Program-made: the position numbers and the translations under genes
Shown: positions 32,208 to 41,449 of the stretch, piece after piece
How the letters are laid out: the number at the start of each line of letters is the position of its first letter
Position numbering within the stretch: the stretch's first letter is position 1
Assembly (NCBI RefSeq): GCF_036347135.1
Contig: NZ_CP108938.1
Span: 7,192,001-7,256,000, forward strand
Source of the DNA: Streptomyces sp. NBC_00775
Lineage (GTDB): Bacteria > Actinomycetota > Actinomycetes > Streptomycetales > Streptomycetaceae
DNA: 64,000 nt
Reading direction: 5' to 3'
The notes under the pieces: generated by a model
The model's database searches: none
What the model was told of the DNA's origin: nothing
Seen by the model: the letters and a program-made list of their open reading frames with translations, nothing else

Positions 32208-33344
32208 GTGGCCACGGACTACTACGCCGTACTCGGCGTGAGCCGCGACGCGTCCCAGGACCAGATCAAGAAGGCGTTCCGGAGGCTCGCACGCGAGCTG
32301 CACCCGGACGTCAATCCCGATCCGAAGACGCAGGAGCGGTTCAAGGAGATCAACGCCGCGTACGAGGTGTTGTCGGACCCGCAGAAGAAGCAGGTCTACG
32401 ACCTCGGCGGCGACCCGCTGTCCGCCTCTGGTGGCGGTGGCGCCGGCGGCTTCGGCGCGGGCGGTTTCGGGAACTTCTCGGACATCATGGACGCCTTCTT
32501 CGGTACGGCGTCGCAGCGCGGCCCCCGGTCGCGTACGCGGCGTGGCCAGGACGCCATGATCCGGCTCGAGATCGAGCTGGACGAGGCTGCCTTCGGCACG
32601 ACGAAGGACATCCAGGTCGACACGGCCGTCGTCTGCGCCACCTGTAACGGTGAGGGCGCGGCGCCGGGTACCTCGGCCCAGACCTGTGACATGTGTCGCG
32701 GGCGGGGTGAGGTGTCCCAGGTCACGCGGTCGTTCCTGGGCCAGGTCATGACGTCCCGGCCGTGTCCGCAGTGCCAGGGCTTCGGGACCGTGGTTCCGAC
32801 GCCGTGTCCCGAGTGTGCGGGTGACGGGCGGGTGCGGTCCCGTCGGACGCTGACCGTCAAGATCCCCGCCGGTGTCGACAACGGCACGCGGATCCAGCTC
32901 GCGGGCGAGGGCGAGGTCGGTCCCGGTGGCGGGCCTGCCGGTGACCTCTACGTCGAGATCCACGAACTCCCGCACTCGACCTTCCAGCGGCGTGGTGACG
33001 ATCTGCACTGCACGGTCACCATTCCGATGACCGCGGCGTCGCTCGGTACGAAGGTGCCGCTGGAGACGCTCGACGGGCTGGAGGAGGTCGACATCCGTCC
33101 GGGCACGCAGTCCGGGCAGTCGATTCCGTTGCACGGGCGGGGTGTCACGCATCTGCGGGGCGGTGGGCGTGGTGACCTCATCGTCCACGTCGAGGTGATG
33201 ACGCCGACGAAGCTGGATCCTGAGCAGGAGCGGTTGCTGCGGGAGCTGGCGAAGCTGCGGGGGGAGGAGCGGCCCACCGGGCAGTTCCAGCCCGGGCAGC
33301 AGGGGTTGTTCTCGCGTCTGAAGGATGCGTTCAACGGTCGCTGA
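32208..33344 (+). CDS. dnaJ: Chaperone DnaJ (second actinobacterial DnaJ, in hrcA operon)
   Basis: 378 residues from GTG at 32208, immediately after the hrcA stop. The J domain has RELHPDVNPD with the essential HPD. A Gly/Phe region follows (residues about 75-95). The zinc domain holds four CxxCxGxG repeats: CATCNGEG, CDMCRGRG, CPQCQGFG and CPECAGDG. The C-terminal substrate-binding domain is complete. It stimulates DnaK ATPase. Heat control by HrcA is expected from the operon. Confidence 0.96.
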   Translation: MATDYYAVLGVSRDASQDQIKKAFRRLARELHPDVNPDPKTQERFKEINAAYEVLSDPQKKQVYDLGGDPLSASGGGGAGGFGAGGFGNFSDIMDAFFGTASQRGPRSRTRRGQDAMIRLEIELDEAAFGTTKDIQVDTAVVCATCNGEGAAPGTSAQTCDMCRGRGEVSQVTRSFLGQVMTSRPCPQCQGFGTVVPTPCPECAGDGRVRSRRTLTVKIPAGVDNGTRIQLAGEGEVGPGGGPAGDLYVEIHELPHSTFQRRGDDLHCTVTIPMTAASLGTKVPLETLDGLEEVDIRPGTQSGQSIPLHGRGVTHLRGGGRGDLIVHVEVMTPTKLDPEQERLLRELAKLRGEERPTGQFQPGQQGLFSRLKDAFNGR

Positions 33345-33355
33345 CGAGGGGTTCT

Positions 33356-33534
33356 CGCCCCCGCCGCCCCTACCCCCGCTGAAAAGATTGCGCAGTTCCC
33401 CGCGCCCCTTTTAGGGGCGCGGGGAACTGCGCAATCTTTTAGATCAGCCCCCACCCACCCGCAGCCGAAGAACCGGCCCACGGGGTCTGGGGCTCCGCCC
33501 CAGAAGGATGGGACGGGTAGGGGCGGCGGGGGCG
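33356..33534. repeat. Intergenic mosaic repeat R3
   Basis: It contains the terminal modules in inverted orientation (CGCCCCCGCCGCCCCTACCC ... GGGTAGGGGCGGCGGGGGCG). Between them is a perfect long hairpin: GATTGCGCAGTTCCCCGCGC with its inverse, around TTTTA. It lies between dnaJ and a co-directional gene. Confidence 0.9.
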
Positions 33535-33626
33535 AAAAAAGCCGGTCGTCGGTAGTCATCCCGGTGGCCTATGCCAGGTGGAAGGCCGGATTCGGACTTG
33601 TTCGGGGGACGTGACAACATGCCGTC

Positions 33627-34730
33627 ATGTCCACCGCACTGACCGATCTCTTCCCTCACCCGATCGTGCAGGCCCCCATGGCGGGCGGCGTCTCCGTGCC
33701 GCAGCTCGCGGCTGCCGTGTCCGAGGCCGGCGGGCTGGGTTTCCTCGCCGCCGGGTACAAGACCGCCGACGGCATGTACCAGGAGATCAAGCAGCTGCGC
33801 GGGCTCACGGGGCGCCCGTTCGGGGTCAATCTGTTCATGCCGCAGCCCGAGTACGCGGACGCGGCCGCCGTCGAGGTGTACGCCAACCAGCTCGCCGGTG
33901 AGGCCGCCTGGTACGAGACCGAACTCGGCGACCCCGACAGCGGCCGTGACGACGGCTACGACGCCAAGCTCGCCGTCCTCCTCGACAACCCGGTGCCGGT
34001 GGTCTCCTTCCACTTCGGCGTCCCGAGCCGTGACGTCCTGGACTCCCTCGCCCGCGCCGGCACGCTGACGATGGTCACCGCGACCACCGCTGAGGAGGCG
34101 CTGGCCGTGCAGCGGGCGGGTGCCGCCGCGGTGCTCGTGCAGGGCGTGGAGGCCGGTGGCCACCAGGGCACCCATCGCGACAACCCGGAGACGGACGGTA
34201 CGGGGGTCGGGCTGCTGTCGCTGATCGCGCAGGTGCGCGAGACCGTACAGATCCCGATCGTCGCCGCCGGCGGCATCATGCGCGGCAGCCAGATCGCCGC
34301 CGTCCTCGCCGCGGGCGCGAGCGCGGCCCAGCTCGGCACCGCGTTCCTCGCCACCCCCGAGTCCGGCGCGAACGCCGTGCACAAGCAGGCGCTGACCAAC
34401 CCCCTCTTCGTACGGACGGAGCTGACGCGCGCGTTCTCCGGCCGTCCGGCGCGCGGACTGGTCAACCGCTTCCTGCGCGAGCACGGCCCGTACGCGCCCG
34501 CCGCGTACCCCGAGATCCACCACCTCACCTCCCCGCTGCGCAAGGCGGCGGCCAAGGCGGGCGACGCGCAGGGCATGGCGCTGTGGGCCGGGCAGGGCCA
34601 CCGTATGGCGCGCGATCTGCCCGCGGGACAGCTCGTGGAGGTGCTGAGCGCCGAACTCGCCGCCGCGAAGACAGCGTTGTCGGCTCCGGAGGAGTTCCCG
34701 GAGTCCTCGGAAGGGGGTGCGGACCGATGA
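33627..34730 (+). CDS. Nitronate monooxygenase (NPD family)
   Basis: 367 residues. FMN-dependent oxidation of alkyl nitronates is the family reaction. The TIM barrel shows PIVQAPMAGGVSVPQLAAAVSEAGGLGF at the start, FHFGVPSRDV, VQGVEAGGHQGTH (flavin and active-site region) and IVAAGGIMRG...AAQLGTAFL near the phosphate site. The stop overlaps rsmE by four bases, so the two are co-translated. Confidence 0.92.
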   Translation: MSTALTDLFPHPIVQAPMAGGVSVPQLAAAVSEAGGLGFLAAGYKTADGMYQEIKQLRGLTGRPFGVNLFMPQPEYADAAAVEVYANQLAGEAAWYETELGDPDSGRDDGYDAKLAVLLDNPVPVVSFHFGVPSRDVLDSLARAGTLTMVTATTAEEALAVQRAGAAAVLVQGVEAGGHQGTHRDNPETDGTGVGLLSLIAQVRETVQIPIVAAGGIMRGSQIAAVLAAGASAAQLGTAFLATPESGANAVHKQALTNPLFVRTELTRAFSGRPARGLVNRFLREHGPYAPAAYPEIHHLTSPLRKAAAKAGDAQGMALWAGQGHRMARDLPAGQLVEVLSAELAAAKTALSAPEEFPESSEGGADR

Positions 34731-35476
34731 CGGCACCGGTGTTCGTGGTCGAGCACTTCAACGCGGGCGGCGGCGGACGCTATGTCCTCGACGGACCCGA
34801 GGGGCGGCACGCCGTCTCCGTGAAGCGCCTGCGGGCCGGCGAGGACGTCATCCTCACCGACGGGGCCGGGCGGTGGGCGGAGTGCGTCGTCGTCGACACC
34901 GAGGGCAAGGACCGGCTGATCGTCCAGATGGACTCCTTCTCCGAGGAACCTCCGGAGTCCCCTCGTATCACCGTCGTCCAGGCCCTCCCCAAGGGCGACC
35001 GGGGCGAGCTCGCCGTCGAGACCATGACCGAGACCGGCGTGGACGCGATCGTCCCCTGGGCGGCCTCCCGCTGCATCACGCAGTGGAGGGGCGAGCGGGG
35101 TCTGAAGGCGCTCGCCAAGTGGCGGGCGACGGCCCGGGAAGCCGGCAAGCAGTCGCGCCGCGTCCGCTTCCCCGAGGTCGCGGACGCGATGACGACCAAG
35201 CAGGTTGCCGCACTTCTCGCCAAAGCCGATCTCGCGGCGGTGCTGCACGAGGACACGGAGCTCGGGACCGAGCCGTTCGCGACGGCGGAACTTCCCTCCT
35301 CCGGGGAGATCGTGCTGGTGGTCGGGCCCGAGGGCGGGATCTCTCCCGAGGAGGTCGAGGTCTTCACCGCGGCGGGGGCGAGGACGTTCCATCTGGGGCG
35401 TACCGTGCTGCGTACATCGACCGCCGGGACGGTGGGCACGGCGCTGCTGCTGGCCCGCACGGGTCGCTGGTCCTGA
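34727..35476 (+). CDS. rsmE: 16S rRNA (uracil-1498-N3)-methyltransferase
   Basis: 249 residues from ATG at 34727. A PUA-like N-terminal domain (GRYVLDGPEGRHAVSVKRLR) precedes a SPOUT trefoil-knot domain with VVGPEGGISPEEVE and LGRTVLRTSTAGTVGTALLL. It methylates U1498 in the decoding region of the small subunit. Translation is coupled to the upstream monooxygenase; an upstream in-frame ATG inside that gene is not needed. Confidence 0.95.
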   Translation: MTAPVFVVEHFNAGGGGRYVLDGPEGRHAVSVKRLRAGEDVILTDGAGRWAECVVVDTEGKDRLIVQMDSFSEEPPESPRITVVQALPKGDRGELAVETMTETGVDAIVPWAASRCITQWRGERGLKALAKWRATAREAGKQSRRVRFPEVADAMTTKQVAALLAKADLAAVLHEDTELGTEPFATAELPSSGEIVLVVGPEGGISPEEVEVFTAAGARTFHLGRTVLRTSTAGTVGTALLLARTGRWS

Positions 35477-35514
35477 CCTGACCTGACCTGGCTGACCTGG
35501 CCCGACCTGACCAC
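35475..35514 (+). repeat. Short TGACC tandem repeats
   Basis: CTGACCTGACCTGACCTG followed by further CTGACC and CCGACC units right after the rsmE stop. It is a slippage-prone microsatellite of about seven units. Confidence 0.7.
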
Positions 35515-35535
35515 CGCGCATCCACGGGGGACGCC

Positions 35536-35928
35536 TTGGAACTCGCCCAAGTACGGCTGCTCGTCTCGGACTTCGCCGCCTGCTACCACTTCTATGCCGA
35601 TGTCCTCGGTCTCAAGCCCCAGTCGGGGGCGATCGAGGGGCCGTACGAGAAGTTCAGCTTTGCCATCGGCTCGGCGGGGATCGCTCTGCAGGATCGCGCG
35701 ATGATGGCCGGCATTCTGGGTGAGCTGAGCGATCCTGTGAACGGGCATCGCTCGCTGGTCGTGCTGCGGGTCGACGACCTCGACGCCTACTGCGAGCAGA
35801 TCACCTCGCGTGGCGCGACCCTCCTCCATGGCCCGGCCCCCATGGCCGATCGCCTGCGTGTCGCCCACCTCAAGGACCCCGAGGGCAACCTCGTGGAACT
35901 CCAGCAGTGGCTGCTGCTCCACGGCTGA
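35536..35928 (+). CDS. VOC (glyoxalase/bleomycin-resistance) family protein
   Basis: 130 residues from TTG at 35536, after GGGGGA. The paired beta-alpha-beta-beta-beta modules are typical: ARVRLLVSDF-like start (AQVRLLVSDFAACYHFYADVLG) and HLKDPEGNLVELQQW at the end. Metal-dependent dioxygenase, isomerase or binding roles are all possible. It follows rsmE by 59 bp and may share its transcript. Confidence 0.85.
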   Translation: MELAQVRLLVSDFAACYHFYADVLGLKPQSGAIEGPYEKFSFAIGSAGIALQDRAMMAGILGELSDPVNGHRSLVVLRVDDLDAYCEQITSRGATLLHGPAPMADRLRVAHLKDPEGNLVELQQWLLLHG

Positions 35929-35944
35929 GCGCCGGCACTTTTCT

Positions 35945-36126
35945 CGCCCCCGCCGCCCCTACCCGTCCCATCCCGTTCCTGGGGCTCCGCCCCAGACCCC
36001 GTGGGGCGGTTCTTCGGCTGCGGGTGGGTGGGGGCTGATCTAAAAGATTGCGCAGTTCCCCGCGCCCCTGAATGGGGCGCGGGGAACTGTGCAATCGGGA
36101 TGGGACGGGTAGGGGCGGCGGGGGCG
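35945..36126. repeat. Intergenic mosaic repeat R4
   Basis: Both terminal modules are in inverted orientation. The GGGGCTCCGCCCC palindrome and GGCTGCGGGTGGGTGGGGGC lie between, then GCGCAGTTCCCCGCGCCCC with its inverse around TGAA. It sits between the VOC gene and the lipoprotein gene. Confidence 0.9.
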
Positions 36127-36210
36127 AAGAACCCCTCGTTCGGGTGGTCCGGGGGATCGTGGCCGCATGCGGTCTACCGCGGTCGGCGGGAGAGTGGCAC
36201 GCTGCCGTGC

Positions 36211-36780
36211 ATGGGGGCTTTGAGGCGTATTAGGCGTCGGATGGGGCGCAGGCAGATGTGGGTGGCCGCCGGGCTGGGAGCGGTCGGTGTGTTCGGGGTG
36301 GCCGCGTGCGAGCCGGCAGACGGGCTGAGTTCCGCCGCGGTCGCGTACACGACCGACCAGACGGCGACCAAGGAACTCGAACGGCAGCATGTGAACGTGC
36401 GCTGGCTCAGCTGCACGGCCTCGTACGGCGGCGGCAACAAGGCCTACACGCCGGGGAAGACACCCTCGCCGACCGAGAACACCGTCGCCACCGTCGACTG
36501 CCGGGGGCAGACGGACGACGGACGGGAGATCACGGTCAAGGGCAAGGTCACCCGGGCCGTCGACGGCGCCTGCGTGCGCGGGGACCTCGTCGCGAAGGTC
36601 GGCGGCAAGGAGTGGTTCCACGTGAAGGGGCTGGGCAACTGCAACGCCACGAACACCCCCAACCCGCCGATCTCGTACCACCCCACGTACGGGCAGCCCA
36701 ACCCCACCGTCACCGTCACCGTGACGAAGACCATGTGGTGCAAGGGAGACCCCACGTGCTGGCCCTCCCAGGGCAAGTGA
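36211..36780 (+). CDS. Putative lipoprotein of unknown function
   Basis: 189 residues. A basic N-terminus (MGALRRIRRRMGRRQ) is followed by a hydrophobic stretch and the lipobox-like VAAC at about residue 33, so it is probably exported and lipid-anchored. The mature part has four more Cys and ends in a TVTVTVTKTMWCKGDPTCWPSQGK-like tail. No known domain was recognised. It is separated from the tricorn-like protease by 73 bp; a functional link is only a guess. Confidence 0.7.
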   Translation: MGALRRIRRRMGRRQMWVAAGLGAVGVFGVAACEPADGLSSAAVAYTTDQTATKELERQHVNVRWLSCTASYGGGNKAYTPGKTPSPTENTVATVDCRGQTDDGREITVKGKVTRAVDGACVRGDLVAKVGGKEWFHVKGLGNCNATNTPNPPISYHPTYGQPNPTVTVTVTKTMWCKGDPTCWPSQGK

Positions 36781-36853
36781 CGTGCCCGCCGGATGCGGAT
36801 CAAGTCGATCGAAACCCCTGCCCATGGACGCTTTCGCTGCATAGGGTGATCGG

Positions 36854-39800
36854 GTGACAGAGACCGCACCCTCCGCGTCCGCACCCCCCGCGTATCTCCG
36901 GTTTCCGCATCTGCACGGCGAGTTGGTCGTCTTCACGGCCGAGGACGACGTCTGGGCCGCCCCGCTCGACGGCGGCCGGGCCTGGCGAGTCAGCGCCGAC
37001 AACGTCCCGGTGAACCATCCGCGCATCTCCCCGGACGGTTCGACCGTCGCGTGGACGTCGACGCGCGACGGGGCGCCCGAGGTGCACGCCGCGTCTCTGG
37101 AGGGCGGACCGTCCAAACGGCTGACGTACTGGGGGAGTTCGAGGACTCAGGTGCGCGGCTGGACTCCGGATGGGCAGGTGCTCGCCCTCAGCACGCAGGG
37201 CCAGGCCAGCCTGCGGCGCAGCTGGGCCAGGGCCGTCCCGCTCGACGGTGGTCCCGCGACGACGCTTCCGTACGGTCCTGTCGGCGATGTCGCCCACGGC
37301 GGCCCGGGTGTCGTGCTGCTGTCCGCTCCCATGGGGCGCGAGGCCGCCTGGTGGAAGCGGTACCGCGGCGGTACGGCGGGCAAGCTGTGGATCGGCCGGG
37401 AGGGGAAGGAAGGGGAGGGGGAGGCCGAATTCGTACGGCTGCATGAGGAGTTGGACGGGAACATCGAGTACCCCTGCTGGGTGGGGGACCGCATCGCCTT
37501 CCTGTCCGACCACGAGGGTGTCGGGGCGCTCTACTCCTCCCTCGCCGACGCGTCCGACCTGCGGCGGCACACGCCCCTTGGGGGTACCTCCCGCTCGAGC
37601 GAAGCCGAGAGTGGGGGAGGGTTCTACGCCCGGCACGCGGCGACCGACGGCAACCGCGTCGTGTACGCGTCCGCCGGTGAACTGTGGCTCCTCGACGACC
37701 TGGAGGGCGCCGAGCCGCGCCGGCTCGGCATTCGGCTCGGCGGTCAGCGCGTCGACCAGCAGCCGCACCCGGTGAGCGCGTCGCGCTGGTTCTCCGCCGC
37801 CGCGCCCGACCACACCGGACGGGGCAGCGCGGTGTCCGTGCGCGGTGCCGTCCACTGGGTCACCCATCGCTCGGGCCCGGCCCGCGCCCTCGCCGCCGAG
37901 CAGGGTGTACGCGCCCGGATGCCGCGCGCCTTCCGCGCCGACGGCGAGGAGCACGTGGTGTGGGTGACGGACGCGGAGGGGGACGACGCCCTGGAGTTCG
38001 CCCCGGCGACCGGCGTCGCGCCCGGAGCGACCCCGCGGCGGCTCGCCGCCGGGCAGCTCGGGCGGGTCCTCGGGCTCGCGATGGCGCCCGACGGCAGCCG
38101 CGTCGCCGTCGCCTCGCACGACGGACGGGTGCTGCTCGTCGAGCGCGAGAGCGGCGAGGTGCGCGAGGTCGACCGCGGCGAGGACGGGGAGGCGAGCGGG
38201 CTGGTCTTCTCGCCCGACTCGGCGTGGCTCGCCTGGTCCCACCCCGGGCCGCGGCCGCTGCGTCAGCTCAAGCTCGCCAACACCACCGATCTCTCGGTGA
38301 CCGAGGCGACCCCGCTGCGATTCAGGGACTACGCACCGGCGTTCACGCTCGACGGCAAACACCTCGCCTTCCTCTCGACGCGCTCCTTCGACCCTGTCTA
38401 CGACGAGCACGTCTTCGACCTGGCGTTCGTCGGCGGCTCACGGCCGTACCTGATCACGCTGGCCGCGACCACGCCGTCCCCCTTCGGCCCGCAGCGGCAC
38501 GGCCGCCCCTTCGAGGCGCCCGACAAGGACGAGACGCCCGACAGCGAGGGCGCGCCCGCCACCCGGATCGACCTCGACGGACTCGCCGACCGGATCGTGC
38601 CGTTCCCCGTGGAGGCCGCCCGCTACTCCACGCTGCGGGCCGCCAAGGACGGGCTGCTGTGGCTGCGGCATCCGGTCCGCGGCGTCCTCGGCGCCTCCCG
38701 GGCCACCCCGGACGACCCGGACCCGAAGACCGAGCTGGAGCGGTACGACCTCGCCCAGCAGCGCATCGAGCATCTCGCCGCCGACGCCGAGCACTTCGCC
38801 GTCAGCGGCGACGGCAAGCGGGTCCTGCTGTGGACCGACGGCAAGCTCAAGGTCGTACCCAGCGACCGGCGCGCCTCGAACGACGACGAGAGCGATTCGA
38901 ACATCACCGTCGACCTCTCGCGGGTACGCCAGAGTGTCGACCCGGCCGCCGAGTGGCGGCAGATGTACGACGAGACCGGCCGCCTCATGCGGGACAACTT
39001 CTGGCGGCCCGACCTGGGCGGAGTCGACTGGGACGGCGTACTCGACCGCTACCGGCCGGTCCTGGAGCGGGTCGCCACCCACGACGACCTGGTGGACCTG
39101 CTCTGGGAGGTGCAGGGCGAGCTCGGCACCTCCCACGCGTACGTCACTCCGCGCGGCGGATGGGGCCGCGGCGACCGTGCGCAGGGGCTGCTCGGCGCCG
39201 ACATCTCCCGTCACCAGGACGGCAGTTGGCGCATCGACCGGATCCTCCCGTCCGAGACCTCCGACCCGGACGCACGGGCGCCGCTGGCCGCGCCCGGGGT
39301 CGCGGTGCGCGCCGGGGACGCGATCGTCGCGGTCGCGGGGCTGCCGGTGGACCCGGTGGCCGGGCCCGGTCCGCTGCTCGTCGGCACGGCGGGCAAGCCG
39401 GTGGAGCTGACCATCTCGCCGTCCGGCGGCGGCGATCCGCGCCACGCGGTCGTGGTCCCGCTCGCGGACGAGGAACCGCTGCGGTACCACGCGTGGGTGG
39501 CGGACCGGCGGGCGTACGTCCATGAGCGGTCCGGGGGTCGCCTCGGATACCTGCACGTGCCGGACATGGTCGGCTCCGGATGGGCCCAGCTCCACCGCGA
39601 CCTGCGCGTCGAGGTGGCCCGCGAGGGGCTCGTCGTGGACGTCCGTGAGAACCGCGGCGGCCACACCTCCCAGCTCATCGTCGAGAAGCTCGCGCGGCGG
39701 ATCGTCGGCTGGGACGTGCCGCGCGGGCTGCGGCCGTACAGCTACCCGGAGGACGCGCCGCGGGGTCCGGTCGTCGCCGTCGCCAACGAGTTCTCCGGCT

Positions 39801-40129
39801 CGGACGGCGACATCGTCAACGCGGCGATCAAGGCGCTGGGCATCGGGCCCGTCGTCGGCACCCGCACCTGGGGCGGCGTGATCGGCATCGACAGCCGCTA
39901 CCGGCTCGTCGACGGCACGCTCGTCACCCAGCCCAAGTACGCCTTCTGGATGGAGGGTTACGAGTGGCGCGTGGAGAACCACGGCGTCGACCCCGACGTC
40001 GAGGTCGTCCAGACCCCGCAGGACCACGCCGCCGGGCGTGACGCCCAGCTCGACGAGGCGATCCGGATGGCCCTGGCGGCACTGACGGAGAACCCGGCGA
40101 AGGCCGCGCCCGCCTTGCCGCCGCTGTGA
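36854..40129 (+). CDS. Tricorn-like S41 protease
   Basis: 1091 residues from GTG at 36854. The N-terminal 650 residues are beta-propeller repeats (NHPRISPDGSTVAWTST, VFSPDSAWLAWSHPG). After the linker comes an S41 core (about 700-1080) with GELGTSHAY holding the catalytic His, an inserted PDZ domain, VVDVRENRGGHTSQ and NEFSGSDGDIV with the nucleophile Ser. It degrades peptides released by the proteasome or Clp. No signal peptide is seen, so it is cytoplasmic. A repeat-derived insertion sits near residues 240-256. Confidence 0.93.
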   Translation: MTETAPSASAPPAYLRFPHLHGELVVFTAEDDVWAAPLDGGRAWRVSADNVPVNHPRISPDGSTVAWTSTRDGAPEVHAASLEGGPSKRLTYWGSSRTQVRGWTPDGQVLALSTQGQASLRRSWARAVPLDGGPATTLPYGPVGDVAHGGPGVVLLSAPMGREAAWWKRYRGGTAGKLWIGREGKEGEGEAEFVRLHEELDGNIEYPCWVGDRIAFLSDHEGVGALYSSLADASDLRRHTPLGGTSRSSEAESGGGFYARHAATDGNRVVYASAGELWLLDDLEGAEPRRLGIRLGGQRVDQQPHPVSASRWFSAAAPDHTGRGSAVSVRGAVHWVTHRSGPARALAAEQGVRARMPRAFRADGEEHVVWVTDAEGDDALEFAPATGVAPGATPRRLAAGQLGRVLGLAMAPDGSRVAVASHDGRVLLVERESGEVREVDRGEDGEASGLVFSPDSAWLAWSHPGPRPLRQLKLANTTDLSVTEATPLRFRDYAPAFTLDGKHLAFLSTRSFDPVYDEHVFDLAFVGGSRPYLITLAATTPSPFGPQRHGRPFEAPDKDETPDSEGAPATRIDLDGLADRIVPFPVEAARYSTLRAAKDGLLWLRHPVRGVLGASRATPDDPDPKTELERYDLAQQRIEHLAADAEHFAVSGDGKRVLLWTDGKLKVVPSDRRASNDDESDSNITVDLSRVRQSVDPAAEWRQMYDETGRLMRDNFWRPDLGGVDWDGVLDRYRPVLERVATHDDLVDLLWEVQGELGTSHAYVTPRGGWGRGDRAQGLLGADISRHQDGSWRIDRILPSETSDPDARAPLAAPGVAVRAGDAIVAVAGLPVDPVAGPGPLLVGTAGKPVELTISPSGGGDPRHAVVVPLADEEPLRYHAWVADRRAYVHERSGGRLGYLHVPDMVGSGWAQLHRDLRVEVAREGLVVDVRENRGGHTSQLIVEKLARRIVGWDVPRGLRPYSYPEDAPRGPVVAVANEFSGSDGDIVNAAIKALGIGPVVGTRTWGGVIGIDSRYRLVDGTLVTQPKYAFWMEGYEWRVENHGVDPDVEVVQTPQDHAAGRDAQLDEAIRMALAALTENPAKAAPALPPL
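37573..37621 (+). repeat. Intragenic palindromic repeat inserted in the tricorn-like gene
   Basis: GCCCCTTGGGGGTACCTCCC followed by GCTCGAGCGAAGCCGAGAGT and GGGGGAGG has inverted CTCCC/GGGGGAG ends. In frame it adds PLGGTSRSSEAESGGG to the propeller. The low-complexity peptide and the palindrome suggest a mobile repeat element that stays in frame. One copy is in this window. Confidence 0.7.
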
Positions 40130-40183
40130 TCCCGGCCGATAGCATGCGGACGTAATGATCGGCTGGCGTGAGGAGGCACACGC

Positions 40184-40537
40184 ATGGCGGGCGAACCGCA
40201 GGACGACTGCCTGTTCTGCAAGATCGTCGCGGGGCACATCCCGGCGACCGTGGTCCGGGAGACCGACACCACCGTCGCGTTCCGGGACATAAACCCCCAG
40301 GCACCCACCCACGTCCTGGTGATCCCCAAGGTGCACTACCCGGACGCGGCGTCGCTGGCCGCCGCCGAGCCCACCATCGCCGCGGACATACTGCGTGAGG
40401 CCGCCGAGGTCGCCGCCGAGGACAAGCTGGAGAGCTACCGCGTCGTCTTCAACACCGGCAGCGGCGCGGGGCAGACCGTCTTCCACACGCACGCGCACGT
40501 CCTGGGCGGCCGCGGCATGCAGTGGCCGCCGGGGTAA
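40184..40537 (+). CDS. HIT family nucleotide hydrolase (HINT-like)
   Basis: 117 residues. CLFCKIVAGHIPA is the typical start and FHTHAHVLGG near the end is the histidine triad HxHxH, which hydrolyses AMP-linked compounds such as AMP-lysine. It is seven bases upstream of the RNase Z-like gene and in one operon with it. Confidence 0.95.
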   Translation: MAGEPQDDCLFCKIVAGHIPATVVRETDTTVAFRDINPQAPTHVLVIPKVHYPDAASLAAAEPTIAADILREAAEVAAEDKLESYRVVFNTGSGAGQTVFHTHAHVLGGRGMQWPPG

Positions 40538-40543
40538 CCGACC

Positions 40544-41449
40544 TTGTCCGTACGTGAATTGGTGGTCCTCGGCACCGCCAGCCAGGTCCCGACCCGGCAC
40601 CGCAACCACAACGGCTATCTGCTGCGCTGGGACGGCGAGGGACTGCTCTTCGATCCCGGCGAGGGCACGCAGCGCCAGATGCTGCGTGCCGGGGTCGCCG
40701 CGCACGACCTGCACCGGATCTGCGTCACCCACTTCCACGGGGACCATTCGCTCGGGCTCGCCGGCGTGATCCAGCGCATCAACCTCGACCGCGTACCGCA
40801 CGAGGTGACCGCGCACTATCCGCGCTCCGGCCAGCGGTTCTTCGACCGGCTGCGCTACGCCACCGCCTACCGTGAGACCGTCGCCCTGACGCAGGCGCCG
40901 GTCGCGGCGGACGGAGTGCTCGCGACCACGCCCTCGTACACCCTGGAGGCGCGGAAGCTCTCCCACCCCGTCGAGTCCTTCGGATACCGGCTGGTCGAGG
41001 CGGACGGGCGGCGGATACTGCCGCGGCGGCTCGCGGAGCACGGGATCAAGGGGCCGGACGTCGGACGGATCCAGCGGGAGGGCACGCTCGGCGGTGTCTC
41101 GCTCGACGACGTCAGCGAGGTGCGGCGCGGCCAGCGGTTCGCGTTCGTCATGGACACCCGGCTGTGCGAGGGCGTGTACGCGCTGGCCGAGGGATGCGAC
41201 CTGCTCGTCATCGAGTCGACCTTCCTCGACGAGGACGAGCAACTCGCCACTGACCACGGCCACTTGACGGCCGGCCAGGCGGGGCGGGTGGCCAAGGACG
41301 CCGGCGTGCGGCATCTCGTGCTCACCCACTTCAGCCAGCGCTACTCCGATCCCGACGAGTTCGAGCGGCAGGCGCGCGCCGCCGGGTTCGAGGGGGAGCT
41401 GACGGTGGCACACGATCTTCTGAGAGTGCCGGTTCCGAAGCGCCGGTGA
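40544..41449 (+). CDS. rnz: Ribonuclease Z-like MBL-fold nuclease
   Basis: 301 residues from TTG at 40544. [21 protein letters not shown] and [15 protein letters not shown] are RNase Z signatures. [14 protein letters not shown] is the zinc site and [10 protein letters not shown] a C-terminal ligand. RNase Z removes the 3' trailer of tRNAs lacking an encoded CCA, and the tRNA-Ala of this window lacks CCA. The stop overlaps the next gene by four bases. Confidence 0.88.
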   Translation: MSVRELVVLGTASQVPTRHRNHNGYLLRWDGEGLLFDPGEGTQRQMLRAGVAAHDLHRICVTHFHGDHSLGLAGVIQRINLDRVPHEVTAHYPRSGQRFFDRLRYATAYRETVALTQAPVAADGVLATTPSYTLEARKLSHPVESFGYRLVEADGRRILPRRLAEHGIKGPDVGRIQREGTLGGVSLDDVSEVRRGQRFAFVMDTRLCEGVYALAEGCDLLVIESTFLDEDEQLATDHGHLTAGQAGRVAKDAGVRHLVLTHFSQRYSDPDEFERQARAAGFEGELTVAHDLLRVPVPKRR

